A DNA stretch of 64,000 nucleotides from Lewinella sp. 4G2 (GTDB taxonomy: Bacteria > Bacteroidota > Bacteroidia > Chitinophagales > Saprospiraceae): NCBI RefSeq assembly GCF_001625015.1, contig NZ_LVWJ02000014.1, positions 3,472,001-3,536,000 of the forward strand. Direction: 5' to 3'. The first letter of the stretch is position 1. Each line of letters begins with the position of its first letter. The translations under genes and the position numbers were made by a program. The notes beneath the pieces were generated by a model. The model was not told where the DNA came from and did not search any database. It worked only from the letters and a program-made list of their open reading frames with translations. Below, one piece after another: positions 1-8,238 of this stretch.

Positions 1-501
1 ATTCGTGTTGCGCTCACCGAGGCGGATGGCGAATTGGCTGAAGTCGGTATTGAACAAGCCGGCCTCCATATTGAGCGTGGGCTTCTTCTGGTTGATGTCG
101 TACATCCGGGCCCCAAATTGCAAATTGGCGGCGGGGATGACGTAATCCGATACCGCAAAGCTGGCCCCGGCGGCGAGGACGCCGAAAACGATCAGCGGTG
201 CCATGATCCGCAGCAAGCTGGTGCCCGCACTCTTGATGCTGGACAACTCATAGTGCTCGGCCATCCCACCCAGCACCATCACGGAAGAGATCAGTAAACC
301 TAATGGCAGCGCCAACGGGACGAGCCCGACGCACTTATAGGATAGCAACTCCATTACTGTAAAGAAACTCAGCCCCTTACCGGCGATCCGCTCCAGGTAC
401 TGCCAGAGCGCCTGCATGATGAGGACGAACATGGCAATGGCAAAGGTCACCAGGAAGGGACCAATGAATTGCCGCGTCATGAGTTTATCGAGTTTCTTCA
501 A
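1..501 (-). CDS. LptF/LptG-family permease, N-terminal part (cut by window edge)
   Basis: This gene encodes the N-terminal ~167 residues of an inner-membrane permease of the YjgP/YjgQ (LptF/LptG) family. In the LptBFG ABC transporter these subunits extract lipopolysaccharide for transport to the outer membrane. Translating the minus strand gives a short basic N-terminus (KKLDKLMTRQFIG), a first membrane segment, an amphipathic stretch, two more hydrophobic segments, and the family-typical motif DYVIPAAN where the periplasmic domain begins. The most natural start is TTG at 501, which yields LKKLDKL, a usual N-terminus for Bacteroidota members. ATG at 480 is an alternative seven codons later. 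The C-terminal half lies beyond position 1, so LptF cannot be told from LptG. Confidence 0.85.
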   Translation of the reverse strand, partial: MKKLDKLMTRQFIGPFLVTFAIAMFVLIMQALWQYLERIAGKGLSFFTVMELLSYKCVGLVPLALPLGLLISSVMVLGGMAEHYELSSIKSAGTSLLRIMAPLIVFGVLAAGASFAVSDYVIPAANLQFGARMYDINQKKPTLNMEAGLFNTDFSQFAIRLGERNTN

Positions 502-595
502 TGCTTGGAGCAGTCAGTAATTGGTAGACGCCGCGCGGACGAATTTAGTCGCCGCCACCAGTCTTAAAACTTTCTTAATTGTGGGATAATGGAAA

Positions 596-623
596 GCCCG
601 CCGTCACGGTTGTAACGGCGGGC
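596..623 (-). terminator. Hairpin terminator after the small membrane-protein gene
   Basis: GCCCGCCGT (596-604) pairs perfectly with ACGGCGGGC (615-623) around a 10-nt loop. On the minus strand the stem is followed by TTTCC and AT-rich DNA. It lies 30 bp beyond the stop of the gene at 653-973 and before the permease gene on the same strand, so it probably ends the upstream transcript. Confidence 0.6.
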
Positions 624-652
624 CAAAGGTAGATTAGTTTCAGGCGTTTCGA

Positions 653-973
653 TCAAGCTTTGCTCAGATCATCTTTAATCGCGTTGTACTCCGCCCGGGT
701 CGGTACTTGTTCGGTTTCCTTCAAGGTAGAAACCGCGTTGCGCGCCTCGGTGGGCGACATTTCTTCGGTTCGATGCCCATCCATGCCCTCCCGAGCGATA
801 TTGTAATTGGAATCATTGACAACGTGGCTGCGGGGATCGTGCTGGGCAGCAGCGCGCTCGGCCTGTTCGCGTTTTACCTTTAGGTAGTAGAGAACCATGC
901 CGAGTAGAATTACGGCAATTCCAAGTAGGTAGGGCCAGTCAGCGGCCAGGTTGGTATCGTAGAGGAGGTACAT
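653..973 (-). CDS. Small single-pass membrane protein, unknown function
   Basis: The 106-residue product has one hydrophobic segment at about residues 14-31 (WPYLLGIAVILLGMVLYYL), then a basic stretch and a polar, charged C-terminal tail, so it is predicted to be an inner-membrane protein with a cytoplasmic tail. I recognise no family. A hairpin terminator directly downstream and ordinary codon use support a real gene. It starts with ATG at 973 and ends 74 bp beyond the stop of the oligopeptidase gene upstream on the same strand, so co-transcription with that gene is possible. Confidence 0.6.
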   Translation of the reverse strand: MYLLYDTNLAADWPYLLGIAVILLGMVLYYLKVKREQAERAAAQHDPRSHVVNDSNYNIAREGMDGHRTEEMSPTEARNAVSTLKETEQVPTRAEYNAIKDDLSKA

Positions 974-1047
974 GCACTCGTAGTTTAGTCACTACTAAAA
1001 CCCATACGCTAAACCCCATGTTTGCTTTTGTCCGCGTCAGCATCGTG

Positions 1048-3102
1048 TTAGCCCGCTAAACCAGCTTGATTTAGCACCCAAGCGTAGTCCCGCGCCACTT
1101 CTTTGATGGCGTCGAAACGGCCTGAGGCGCCGCCGTGGCCCGCTTCCATGTTGGTGTTCATCACGAGTTCGTTATCGTTGGTGCGAAGTTCGCGGATCTT
1201 GGCGATCCACTTAGCGGGCTCCCAGTATTGGACCTGGCTGTCGTGCAGACCAGTCGTGATCAGTAGGTTGGGGTAGTCCTGAGCTTTGACCTGGTCGTAG
1301 GGGCTGTAACTGAGCATGTATTCGTAATACTCCTTTTCATTGGGGTTACCCCACTCATCGTATTCCCCCGTGGTAAGGGGGATGCTGTCATCGAGCATGG
1401 TCGTCACCACGTCCACGAAGGGGACCTGGGCGACTACGCCGGCCCAGAGATCGGGGCGCTGGTTGATGATGGCGCCCATCAGCAAACCACCGGCGCTGCC
1501 ACCCATGGCGAAGAGATTTTCCCTGCGGGTGTAGTTGTTGGCAATCAGCCATTCCCCGGCGTCGATGAAGTCATTGAAGGTGTTCTTTTTCTTGAGGAGC
1601 TTGCCGTCTTCGTACCAGTGGCGGCCCATTTCTTCGCCGCCGCGGATGTGGGCGATCACGAAGATGAAGCCGCGGTCCAGCAGCGAAAGTCGGGTGGAGG
1701 AGAAGTAGGGGTCCATACTGTGGCCGTAGCTACCGTAGGCGTAGAGTAGGAGGGGGGCTTCCCCGTTTAGTTCGGTGCCCTTTTTGTAGACGATGCTTAG
1801 CGGCACCTGGGTTCCGTCCCGACTTTCGGAGAAGCGGCGTTCGCCTACGTAATTGTCCGGGCTGAAGGTGCCCAGAACCGGTTGCTGCTTAAGTAAGACT
1901 TGCTCGCGCGTCTCCAGGTCGTAATCATACGTCGAGGCCGGCGTAGTCATCGATTGGTAGCCGTAGCGCAGGGTAGTAGAGTCAAAATCCGGGTTCTTTC
2001 CGGTGTAGGCCATGTAGGCCTCGTCGTTAAAGGCGAGGTAGTAGCTGTCATCCAGCTGGACGGATTTGTCCTCCGCTAAGGGGACGACGCGCAGTTGGGT
2101 CAGCCCATTCGTACGTTCGGTCAGGACGAGGTAGTTGCGGAACAATTCTACGCCCTCCAGTAAGGTATCATCGCGGGTGGGGATGACGGTTTGCCAGTTC
2201 TCTTTTTCCGTATGGTCTTCACCGACGACCATCAGTTGAAAGTTTTTAGCGTTGAGATTGGTCAGCACGTAGAAGCGGTCTTCGATGTGGGCGATGCCGT
2301 ACTCCAGGTTGCGTTCCCGGGCTTGAAACATCCTCGGCTCCGCTAGTGGCTTATCCGCCGGAATGAGTTGGTACTCGTTACTCACCGTCTGCGCGCTACC
2401 GATAATGATGTACTTGCGGCTTTTGCCCCGGTAGACGAAGGCGCGAAAGGTCTCATCTTTTTCTTCGAAGATCACCACGTCGTCCTGCGGCGCCTGGCCA
2501 ATTTCGTGGCGCATGATCTTGTAGGGGCGCAGGGCTTCGTCCTTGATGGAGTAGAAAAGGTACTTGCCATCCGCACTCCAAACACCGCCGCCGGTCGTGT
2601 TGGGGATGACGTCGGGCAGGTAGTGACCGGTTTCCAAATCCTTAATCCGAATGGTGTAGATCCGCCGGCTAATTGTGTCCTCACCGTAAGCCAGGTAGCG
2701 GTTATCGTCGCTGATGGACATCCCGCCGACGTTGTAGAAGTCGTGTGGTTCTGCGAGTTCGTTGACGTCCAACAATACACTTACGTCCTTCTCGTCAACT
2801 TTCCGCCGGGTGTAGATAGGATACTGATCCTCAGTGTTATATTTGACTTGGTATTCGTAACCGCGCGAAGTGTAGGGGACGGATTCGTCGTCCTTTTTGA
2901 TGCGACTCTTGATCTCTTCGAACAGGTCTTCTTCGAAGGACTTGTAGCCTTTCGTCCGCTCTTCAAACCAGGCGTTCTCGGCATTGAGGTAGTCGATCAC
3001 TTCGCTGTCTTCGCGTTGGTTGAGCCAGTAGTAGTTGTCAATTCGGTCGTGGCCGTGGGCGGAGAGGGTTTTGGGTTGTTTTTTGGCTTGGGGAGCGTTC
3101 AT
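1048..3102 (-). CDS. S9A family serine peptidase (oligopeptidase B / prolyl oligopeptidase type)
   Basis: A 684-residue serine peptidase that cuts short peptides, probably after basic residues if it is an oligopeptidase B. The N-terminal ~400 residues form the seven-bladed propeller that gates access; the C-terminal part is the alpha/beta-hydrolase domain. The catalytic triad is visible: Ser536 in GGSAGG, Asp621 in TGLHDSQVQ and His656 in GHGGASGR. RGGEEMGRHWYEDGK is typical of the family. I chose ATG 3102, giving MNAPQAKKQPKTL, over an upstream start at 3165, because the extra 21 residues would be encoded by a repetitive inverted repeat lying right before ATG 3102. No signal peptide is seen, so it is probably cytoplasmic. 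Confidence 0.9.
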   Translation of the reverse strand: MNAPQAKKQPKTLSAHGHDRIDNYYWLNQREDSEVIDYLNAENAWFEERTKGYKSFEEDLFEEIKSRIKKDDESVPYTSRGYEYQVKYNTEDQYPIYTRRKVDEKDVSVLLDVNELAEPHDFYNVGGMSISDDNRYLAYGEDTISRRIYTIRIKDLETGHYLPDVIPNTTGGGVWSADGKYLFYSIKDEALRPYKIMRHEIGQAPQDDVVIFEEKDETFRAFVYRGKSRKYIIIGSAQTVSNEYQLIPADKPLAEPRMFQARERNLEYGIAHIEDRFYVLTNLNAKNFQLMVVGEDHTEKENWQTVIPTRDDTLLEGVELFRNYLVLTERTNGLTQLRVVPLAEDKSVQLDDSYYLAFNDEAYMAYTGKNPDFDSTTLRYGYQSMTTPASTYDYDLETREQVLLKQQPVLGTFSPDNYVGERRFSESRDGTQVPLSIVYKKGTELNGEAPLLLYAYGSYGHSMDPYFSSTRLSLLDRGFIFVIAHIRGGEEMGRHWYEDGKLLKKKNTFNDFIDAGEWLIANNYTRRENLFAMGGSAGGLLMGAIINQRPDLWAGVVAQVPFVDVVTTMLDDSIPLTTGEYDEWGNPNEKEYYEYMLSYSPYDQVKAQDYPNLLITTGLHDSQVQYWEPAKWIAKIRELRTNDNELVMNTNMEAGHGGASGRFDAIKEVARDYAWVLNQAGLAG

Positions 3103-3167
3103 TGGTGCTTTGGTACTTTGGTACTTTGGTGCGTTGGTATCCAAAGCACTAAAGCACCAAAGCACCA
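3103..3167. repeat. 27-bp imperfect inverted repeat abutting the oligopeptidase start codon
   Basis: The arms 3103-3129 and 3141-3167 match at 24 of 27 positions around an 11-bp loop. Each arm consists of three tandem 9-bp units close to TGGTGCTTT. The inner edge touches the chosen ATG (3102), so the mRNA of the oligopeptidase gene would carry a long hairpin directly before the start codon. Confidence 0.7.
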
Positions 3168-3253
3168 GGAGGGTTGAGTTAACTTTATAGTTCCAACTAC
3201 AGGATTAGCAGAATTTCGTCAAAAAGAATCCCAATCCCCTTCCCCTTCACCCG

Positions 3254-3271
3254 GCACCTGCGTCAGCGCCC
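3254..3271 (+). repeat. Dispersed 18-bp repeat, copy 1 (intergenic)
   Basis: GCACCTGCGTCAGCGCCC matches the window-wide consensus GCACCYGCGNCMGCGCCC. It follows a pyrimidine-rich run and lies 22 bp before the ATG of the CcsA-like gene, in sense orientation. Confidence 0.75.
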
Positions 3272-3293
3272 ACGGGGCGATTATCTTTACCAC

Positions 3294-4460
3294 ATGGAGA
3301 GAATGATGCGCCAAAATTGGTGGAAAATCCTGGGCGTGCTGCTCGTCGTATACGGAATCGTGTTCGGGATGCTCGTGCCGCTTAAACCCAACTTAGTGAG
3401 CGTTTCGCCACGCAGTGCTACACCGGGAGAATCCGTGACGCTAGAGGTGATCGGTTATAACACCTCATTCTTGGGCGCTGCTCCCGATTCTGGGCGGGAC
3501 GAGTTGGGCGCTCGCGCAGGTGCAAAGGCATGGGTTCGGGCGGGCGATGGCCTGGCGATCTCCGCTTCCGAAGTAAAGATCAAGGACGACCGAAGGGCTA
3601 CCCTTAGGTTTGATATTCCGTCGTACCTCCCGGATGCGGAGCTGGAAGCCGGAGAAGCCAAGACCTACCCCCTCATCCTGTCGACGCCGAACGACGGTTC
3701 GTTCGTGGATGCCGTCGGTATCACCATTCGCCAAGCAAATACACCTCCCGATACAGAAACGGCTAATGCCGGATGGACCGGGGGTATAGCGAAAGGAGAC
3801 CTGTATACAAGCGACAAAATGACCTTCCCGTACCGCGGCTTACTGGGGGAGACGATTCGGAACACCTACTTCCACGTGAGCCTGTGGTTTGCGATGATGT
3901 TCGTTTTTATCGCGGCTTGTACGTACGCCGTAAAGTATTTGCGCAGAAGCCGTGGGCAACACATTACTGAGACATCGATCGTCAGCTACCGCGATCGTGC
4001 AGACTTTTGGTCCGTCGCCTTCACCAGCGTAGGAATGCTTTTCGGCATTCTTGGCCTGCTGACCGGCGCGCTGTGGGCCAAGTACACCTGGGGCAGTTTC
4101 TGGAGTTGGGACATCAAGCAATTCACGACCCTGATCGCGCTGTTGATTTACGCGGGCTATTTCGCCCTGAGGGCCGCCATTCAAGATCCGGAACAACGAG
4201 CCCGTTTGAGCGCTAGCTACAACATCTTCGCTTTCGCGGCCTTGATTCCTCTGATCTACATCATTCCGCGGATCTCAGGTAATTCTTTGCACCCCGGTGC
4301 CGCCGGTAACCCAGCGTTGGGTGGTGAGGACCTGGATAACACCATGCGGATGATCTTTTACCCGATCATTATTGGCTGGACGCTGATGGGTTTTTGGATG
4401 GCTGGGATCAAGTATAGATTGACGGTAGCTCAAGAGAAACTCGATTTACGGCATTCTTGA
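3294..4460 (+). CDS. ccsA: CcsA/CcmC-type cytochrome c biogenesis membrane protein with N-terminal periplasmic domain
   Basis: The 388-residue protein has one N-terminal membrane segment (about 10-30), a ~150-residue non-membrane domain with an Ig-like start (NLVSVSPRSATPGESVTLEV), then about five membrane segments. The heme-handling tryptophan-rich motif WGSFWSWD lies between two of them, and HPGAAGNPAL resembles the conserved loop of this family. Such proteins deliver or hold heme for cytochrome c maturation at the outer face of the inner membrane. A second possible start is ATG at 3303. Codons within the soluble domain include a copy of the dispersed 18-bp repeat (read as GARAGA). The membrane core is a confident match; the role of the N-terminal domain is not known to me. 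Confidence 0.8.
   Translation: MERMMRQNWWKILGVLLVVYGIVFGMLVPLKPNLVSVSPRSATPGESVTLEVIGYNTSFLGAAPDSGRDELGARAGAKAWVRAGDGLAISASEVKIKDDRRATLRFDIPSYLPDAELEAGEAKTYPLILSTPNDGSFVDAVGITIRQANTPPDTETANAGWTGGIAKGDLYTSDKMTFPYRGLLGETIRNTYFHVSLWFAMMFVFIAACTYAVKYLRRSRGQHITETSIVSYRDRADFWSVAFTSVGMLFGILGLLTGALWAKYTWGSFWSWDIKQFTTLIALLIYAGYFALRAAIQDPEQRARLSASYNIFAFAALIPLIYIIPRISGNSLHPGAAGNPALGGEDLDNTMRMIFYPIIIGWTLMGFWMAGIKYRLTVAQEKLDLRHS
3506..3523 (-). repeat. Dispersed 18-bp repeat, copy 2 (inside ccsA-like gene)
   Basis: The plus strand reads GGGCGCTCGCGCAGGTGC, the reverse complement of the consensus apart from its centre. It is translated GARAGA and is antisense to the gene. Confidence 0.6.
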
Positions 4461-4520
4461 TCTTAGGGAATCAGTCTTCACTAATTGCGTGAAACAGTTA
4501 GCGCATCACCTATACGCACC

Positions 4521-5828
4521 ATGAGCATGGGTAACAATATTGACAATCTGCGGCAGGCACTGGCCGCTTCCCCTGATAATGAGTACATCCGCCGGCTGCT
4601 GATTGAGGCGTTGCGGGAAGAGGGCGGACACCACGCCGAACTGGACAAGGAGTTAAACCACCTGATCCGCAAGGAACCTTTCGCGATGGACCTGAAGGAG
4701 TACCTCATTGAGAGCTACTTCGCGCAGGAGAAGTATTCCACCTGCCTCATCATTTTTGAAGAGGTGGACGACCCGGTATTGCTTTCCCCCGCCGTACGCG
4801 TCCTCATCGCCAAAGCTTACCTGAAGGATGGTGATCAAACCCGGGCCGGAGAAGTCTACCGCAATGCCGTAGATGACGACGATGAGGTAGCCGACGACGA
4901 ACTCGACGGCCTCTTCCGCCTGGGCCGCGACATCGACTTCACCCTGGAAGCTTTCGAGGATGACAGCCGCCTGATGGAGAAGCCCGACACCAGTTTCACT
5001 GACGTTGGTGGAATGGAACAGGTGAAGCGAGAGATCGACCTGAAGATCATCCAACCCCTGAAGCACGCGGACTTGTACAAGAGCTATGGCAAGAAGGTGG
5101 GTGGCGGGATCCTGCTTTACGGCCCACCCGGTTGTGGAAAGACCTTCATCGCCCGGGCCACCGCCGGACAGATCGATGCTAACTTCATCAGCGTTGGTCT
5201 AAACGACGTACTCGATATGTGGATCGGCAATTCCGAGAAGCAACTCGCCGAATACTTTGACCTGGCGCGCCGGAAAGCACCCTGCGTCCTGTTCTTCGAC
5301 GAAGTGGATGCCCTCGGGGCGAAGCGTTCCGATATGCGGCAATCCGCCGGTCGCAACCTCATCAACCAGTTCCTGGCCGAGCTGGATGGCATCGAGGCGA
5401 ATAACGATGGTCTCCTCATCATTGGCGCCACGAACGTCCCCTGGCACCTGGACAGCGCCTTCCGCCGTCCGGGCCGCTTTGACCGCATTATTTTCGTCCC
5501 GCCGCCGGACGAGCAGGGTAGGGAGGCCATCCTGAAACTGAAGTTGGAGGGCAAGCCGCTGGGTAAGGTTGACTACACCAAGGTTGCCCGCGCCACGAAG
5601 GATTTCTCTGGCGCCGATCTGAATGCGGTGATTGATATCGCCGTGGAAACGATCCTGGAAAAGGCGATCCAAACAGGCGTACCAGAACCGATCCAAACCA
5701 AACATTTGCTGGACGCCGCGAAGCGCCACCGCCCTTCGACTACAGAGTGGTTTACGACGGCACGGAATTACGCTACCTTCGCGAATAAGGGAGGTTTGTA
5801 CGATGATATTTTGAAGCATTTGAAGTAG
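4521..5828 (+). CDS. AAA+ ATPase of the CDC48/FtsH-like class with N-terminal helical repeats
   Basis: A 435-residue ATPase. Residues 1-130 are helical and TPR-like, with an acidic run (DDDDEVADDE) near their end; residues ~155-400 form one classic AAA+ module. Walker A is GPPGCGKT with Lys207, Walker B is FFDEVDALG with Asp260-Glu261, then GATN and RRPGRFDR with the arginine finger region. No membrane segment or protease domain is present, so it is a stand-alone remodelling ATPase. ATG 4521 is preferred to the in-frame TTG at 4485. The next gene (140 bp downstream, same strand) encodes a TPR membrane protein, so the two may work as a membrane-linked unfoldase pair; that link is inference. 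Confidence 0.85.
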   Translation: MSMGNNIDNLRQALAASPDNEYIRRLLIEALREEGGHHAELDKELNHLIRKEPFAMDLKEYLIESYFAQEKYSTCLIIFEEVDDPVLLSPAVRVLIAKAYLKDGDQTRAGEVYRNAVDDDDEVADDELDGLFRLGRDIDFTLEAFEDDSRLMEKPDTSFTDVGGMEQVKREIDLKIIQPLKHADLYKSYGKKVGGGILLYGPPGCGKTFIARATAGQIDANFISVGLNDVLDMWIGNSEKQLAEYFDLARRKAPCVLFFDEVDALGAKRSDMRQSAGRNLINQFLAELDGIEANNDGLLIIGATNVPWHLDSAFRRPGRFDRIIFVPPPDEQGREAILKLKLEGKPLGKVDYTKVARATKDFSGADLNAVIDIAVETILEKAIQTGVPEPIQTKHLLDAAKRHRPSTTEWFTTARNYATFANKGGLYDDILKHLK

Positions 5829-5893
5829 GAGAGGAATAGTGGACATAGGTGCATCCAAGTATACCTACCAAGTCTCCTAGCCCTCTCCCCCGG

Positions 5894-5914
5894 CCCCTCT
5901 CCAGAGGAGAGGGG
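5894..5914. repeat. Perfect 9-bp hairpin of the CCCCTCTCC type
   Basis: CCCCTCTCC and GGAGAGGGG flank a 3-nt loop. It lies in the 140-bp gap between the AAA+ ATPase gene and the TPR membrane gene. It resembles a palindromic unit common in bacterial intergenic DNA and may weaken or end transcription of the first gene. No T-run follows. Confidence 0.6.
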
Positions 5915-5968
5915 AGACGTCGTGAGGCGTCCATTTAGGATAGTCCATCCTTTTAACAGTAGAAATAC

Positions 5969-7222
5969 ATGTCACCCGAAGCCCTTCAACAAAGACTCGA
6001 CTTCTTTCTTCAACAGGACCGGCTGCCGGAAGCCCGGGATTTGTTGGAGACCTACCTGGCTACCAGCCCCGATGATGGCTACGCGCTAATCATGTACACC
6101 AAGGTCTTACTGAGCACCGGGGACAAGGAAAAAGCCCGAGAGATCATGGGGCCATTGTTGGCGGAAAACCCCGACAATACCGTCGTTCTTTACCTCGCCG
6201 CCGAGGTGGAATTGGCGGAGGATAAGTACGCCGTCGCCGAGCAGTACGCCCGGGCTATTCTGGACCAGGATGCACGGGATGCGGATGCCTTTACGATGCT
6301 GGCGCGTATCCGCCTCAACCAGCGGAATTACGACGGGGCGATCAAGTACGCGGATGAGGCGCTCGCCATCGAGCCAGAAGATACGCAGGCGCTGAACTTG
6401 CGCATTATGGCGGCGAGTATCCTCGGTCGGGAGGACGTCGCCATCACCGTCGAAGATGCGCTGCACCTCGACCCCGAGAACCCATCCACCATTGCCGGCC
6501 ACGCCTATTCTTTGCTCACGGCGGGGAAGTATAAGGAGGCACTAGAGCGGGCCCGGTACGCCCTTAGTCTGAATCCGCAAAACGACATGGCGCGGTACGT
6601 GATGCTGGAGGGATTGAAGGCACGGAACCCCATCTACCGTGGGTACTTCGCCTACCAGATGGCGATGAGTCGGCTGTCTGGTGGGGCGTCCTACGGAATT
6701 TCGATTGGTTTGTACCTCGCCGTCCGCTACCTCAGCCGGCTGGCGGGGGACCGGCCGGACCTGGCGCCGTTCCTTTACCCAATCGTATACCTATGCGTAG
6801 GGCTGTTTCTGTTATCCTGGATCATCGGCCCGCTGATGAACTTCTACCTACTAACCAATAAGTACGGCCGACTGCTGTTGGACGACGATGACAAGTTGAT
6901 GGCCAAACTGGTCGGTGGGTCACTGGCCGTGAGCATCTTTTGTGCGGTTGCCTATTCTTTCACGGGGGTGGAACAATTACTCCTTGGTGCATTTCTTGGG
7001 GTGGGAATGATGATCCCGTTTGGCTCATTTCTCAATCCCGTGCGGGAACGGCAAAAGACGATTACCTCACTGGCTACGGCTGCGATTGGTTTGGTGGGCT
7101 TGGCGGGGGTGGCCCTACTGAATTCGACCTTGCTTTTGCTGGCGGGGGTTGGTTTGCTGGGGTACCAGTTTTTGATCAACGCGATGATGGCTAAGGAGGC
7201 GGGGCGGACGTTTGGAGATTAG
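5969..7222 (+). CDS. TPR protein with C-terminal multi-pass membrane domain
   Basis: The 417-residue product has tetratricopeptide repeats over about residues 1-225, seen as recurring units such as AFTMLARIRLNQRNYDGAIKYA. Then come five or six hydrophobic segments in residues ~245-410, including a Gly/Leu-rich pair near the end. TPRs bind partner proteins, so this looks like a membrane-anchored scaffold. It starts with ATG 5969, 140 bp after the AAA+ ATPase gene, and may act with that ATPase. I cannot name a specific family. Confidence 0.7.
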   Translation: MSPEALQQRLDFFLQQDRLPEARDLLETYLATSPDDGYALIMYTKVLLSTGDKEKAREIMGPLLAENPDNTVVLYLAAEVELAEDKYAVAEQYARAILDQDARDADAFTMLARIRLNQRNYDGAIKYADEALAIEPEDTQALNLRIMAASILGREDVAITVEDALHLDPENPSTIAGHAYSLLTAGKYKEALERARYALSLNPQNDMARYVMLEGLKARNPIYRGYFAYQMAMSRLSGGASYGISIGLYLAVRYLSRLAGDRPDLAPFLYPIVYLCVGLFLLSWIIGPLMNFYLLTNKYGRLLLDDDDKLMAKLVGGSLAVSIFCAVAYSFTGVEQLLLGAFLGVGMMIPFGSFLNPVRERQKTITSLATAAIGLVGLAGVALLNSTLLLLAGVGLLGYQFLINAMMAKEAGRTFGD

Positions 7223-7377
7223 ATTTTGCTTAGCAGTACTACGTGCAAGCAGGAGTCCGAAAGGTCGATGAGGCCCGTGGCGGGGTTTCGCAGGAGAGGT
7301 AGAGCATAAGAGAACGGGAGTTGACTCTTGTGTTCACTGCCTTTTGCAAATGGCGTTTCGCAGGAGCTGGAGAGGAT

Positions 7378-7470
7378 GGGGAGGCCTGCGGCGCTGCACG
7401 ACTGCCCGCCCCGAAGGGCCGGCCTGCGTAGCGATGGCACACCGTTAGGTGGCCCATTCTACTTTACGCG
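7378..7470 (+). repeat. 93-bp direct repeat, copy A
   Basis: Positions 7378-7470 recur at 7535-7627 with only three C/T differences. The unit begins GGGGAGGCCTGCGGCGC, contains CCGAAGGGCCGGCC and ends in ACTTTAYGCG. It lies in the 494-bp gap between convergent genes and has no credible coding content. A truncated start of the unit is also seen at 7486-7501. GTTTCGCAGGAG occurs nearby three times (7285, 7355, 7504). Confidence 0.85.
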
Positions 7471-7534
7471 GCGGGTTACAGGTTGGAGAGGCCTGCGGCG
7501 CTTGTTTCGCAGGAGTAGGGGAGGTTGGAGAGTT

Positions 7535-7627
7535 GGGGAGGCCTGCGGCGCTGCACGACTGCCCGTCCCGAAGGGCCGGCCTGCGTAGCGATGGCACACC
7601 GTCAGGTGGCCCATTCTACTTTATGCG
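7535..7627 (+). repeat. 93-bp direct repeat, copy B
   Basis: The second copy of the 93-bp unit, 157 bp downstream of copy A. It runs directly into a perfect 6-bp hairpin (GACCCC, loop GGTA, GGGGTC, 7627-7642) and then the larger hairpin at 7653-7690. Confidence 0.85.
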
Positions 7628-7652
7628 ACCCCGGTAGGGGTCACCATGATAG

Positions 7653-7690
7653 CCCGGGATCAGAGAGGCGAAGCCTCGAAAGATCCCGGG
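7653..7690. terminator. Strong two-part hairpin between convergent genes
   Basis: CCCGGGATC (7653-7661) pairs perfectly with GATCCCGGG (7682-7690). Inside the loop GAGGC and GCCTC form a second short stem. TTTTCGTT follows on the plus strand, and the block GATCCCGGGTTTTCGTTA is nearly repeated at 7701-7719. The position between the TPR gene (+) and the kinase gene (-) fits a terminator, perhaps for both strands. Confidence 0.6.
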
Positions 7691-7716
7691 TTTTCGTTAA
7701 GATCCCCGGATTTTCG

Positions 7717-8217
7717 TTATTTCCCCACCCCCCGCAAAACCCCACCAAGCCGATCCTCCCCCGCAACCACCCGATAGCTCAATCCAAAATCCTCCAAAAC
7801 CGCCACGTACCGATCAAAAATAGCCTGCCGGTCCGCCGGATCGGAGTGTTCGCGGAGTGGGTCAGGGGCCCACGGTAAGTCGGGTGCGCAAAGGAAAATA
7901 TGATCGTAGTCCATCTTGGCGACTGCCTGGGTGATCAAAGGATGTGCTGCACCATACTTCACCTGCGACCACACGTACAGCACCAGCGCGCCCGTATCAC
8001 AAACCAGGGGAGACCGGCCCGAAAGTTCAGCCGCTCGTTCGAGGTTTTGCTGGCCGCGGAGGATGGCAACCAGGTCCTCCCGCTCGTATTCGCCGTTGCG
8101 CTCCGCCAAGTATTCGCGGGCGAACTCCGGGACGTAGGTACCAGAAAGCGCAATGGCAAGCCGACGCGCTAACGTTGACTTGCCACTGCTTTCCGGCCCG
8201 GTGATGAGGATCTTCAT
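7717..8217 (-). CDS. NadR/Ttd14-type AAA nucleotide kinase-like protein
   Basis: A 166-residue cytoplasmic P-loop protein beginning MKILITGPESSGKSTLA. Its Walker A matches the ribosylnicotinamide-kinase half of NadR, and EFAREYLAERNG and VCDTGALVLYVW resemble the rest of that domain. NadR-type kinases phosphorylate nicotinamide riboside in NAD salvage. The nucleotidylyltransferase half is absent, so this is a stand-alone kinase domain and its substrate is uncertain. It lies 21 bp after the SPFH gene on the same strand and is probably co-transcribed with it. Confidence 0.75.
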   Translation of the reverse strand: MKILITGPESSGKSTLARRLAIALSGTYVPEFAREYLAERNGEYEREDLVAILRGQQNLERAAELSGRSPLVCDTGALVLYVWSQVKYGAAHPLITQAVAKMDYDHIFLCAPDLPWAPDPLREHSDPADRQAIFDRYVAVLEDFGLSYRVVAGEDRLGGVLRGVGK

Positions 8218-8238
8218 CTGTTTTGGGACGAGTACTCC

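Noticed and set aside
2368-3177. 269-codon plus-strand frame opposite the oligopeptidase gene
   Set aside because: It is the antisense shadow of a clear S9 peptidase.
7328-7637. Short frames in the repeat cluster
   Set aside because: They are read from the 93-bp direct repeats and hairpins, with near-identical products from each copy.
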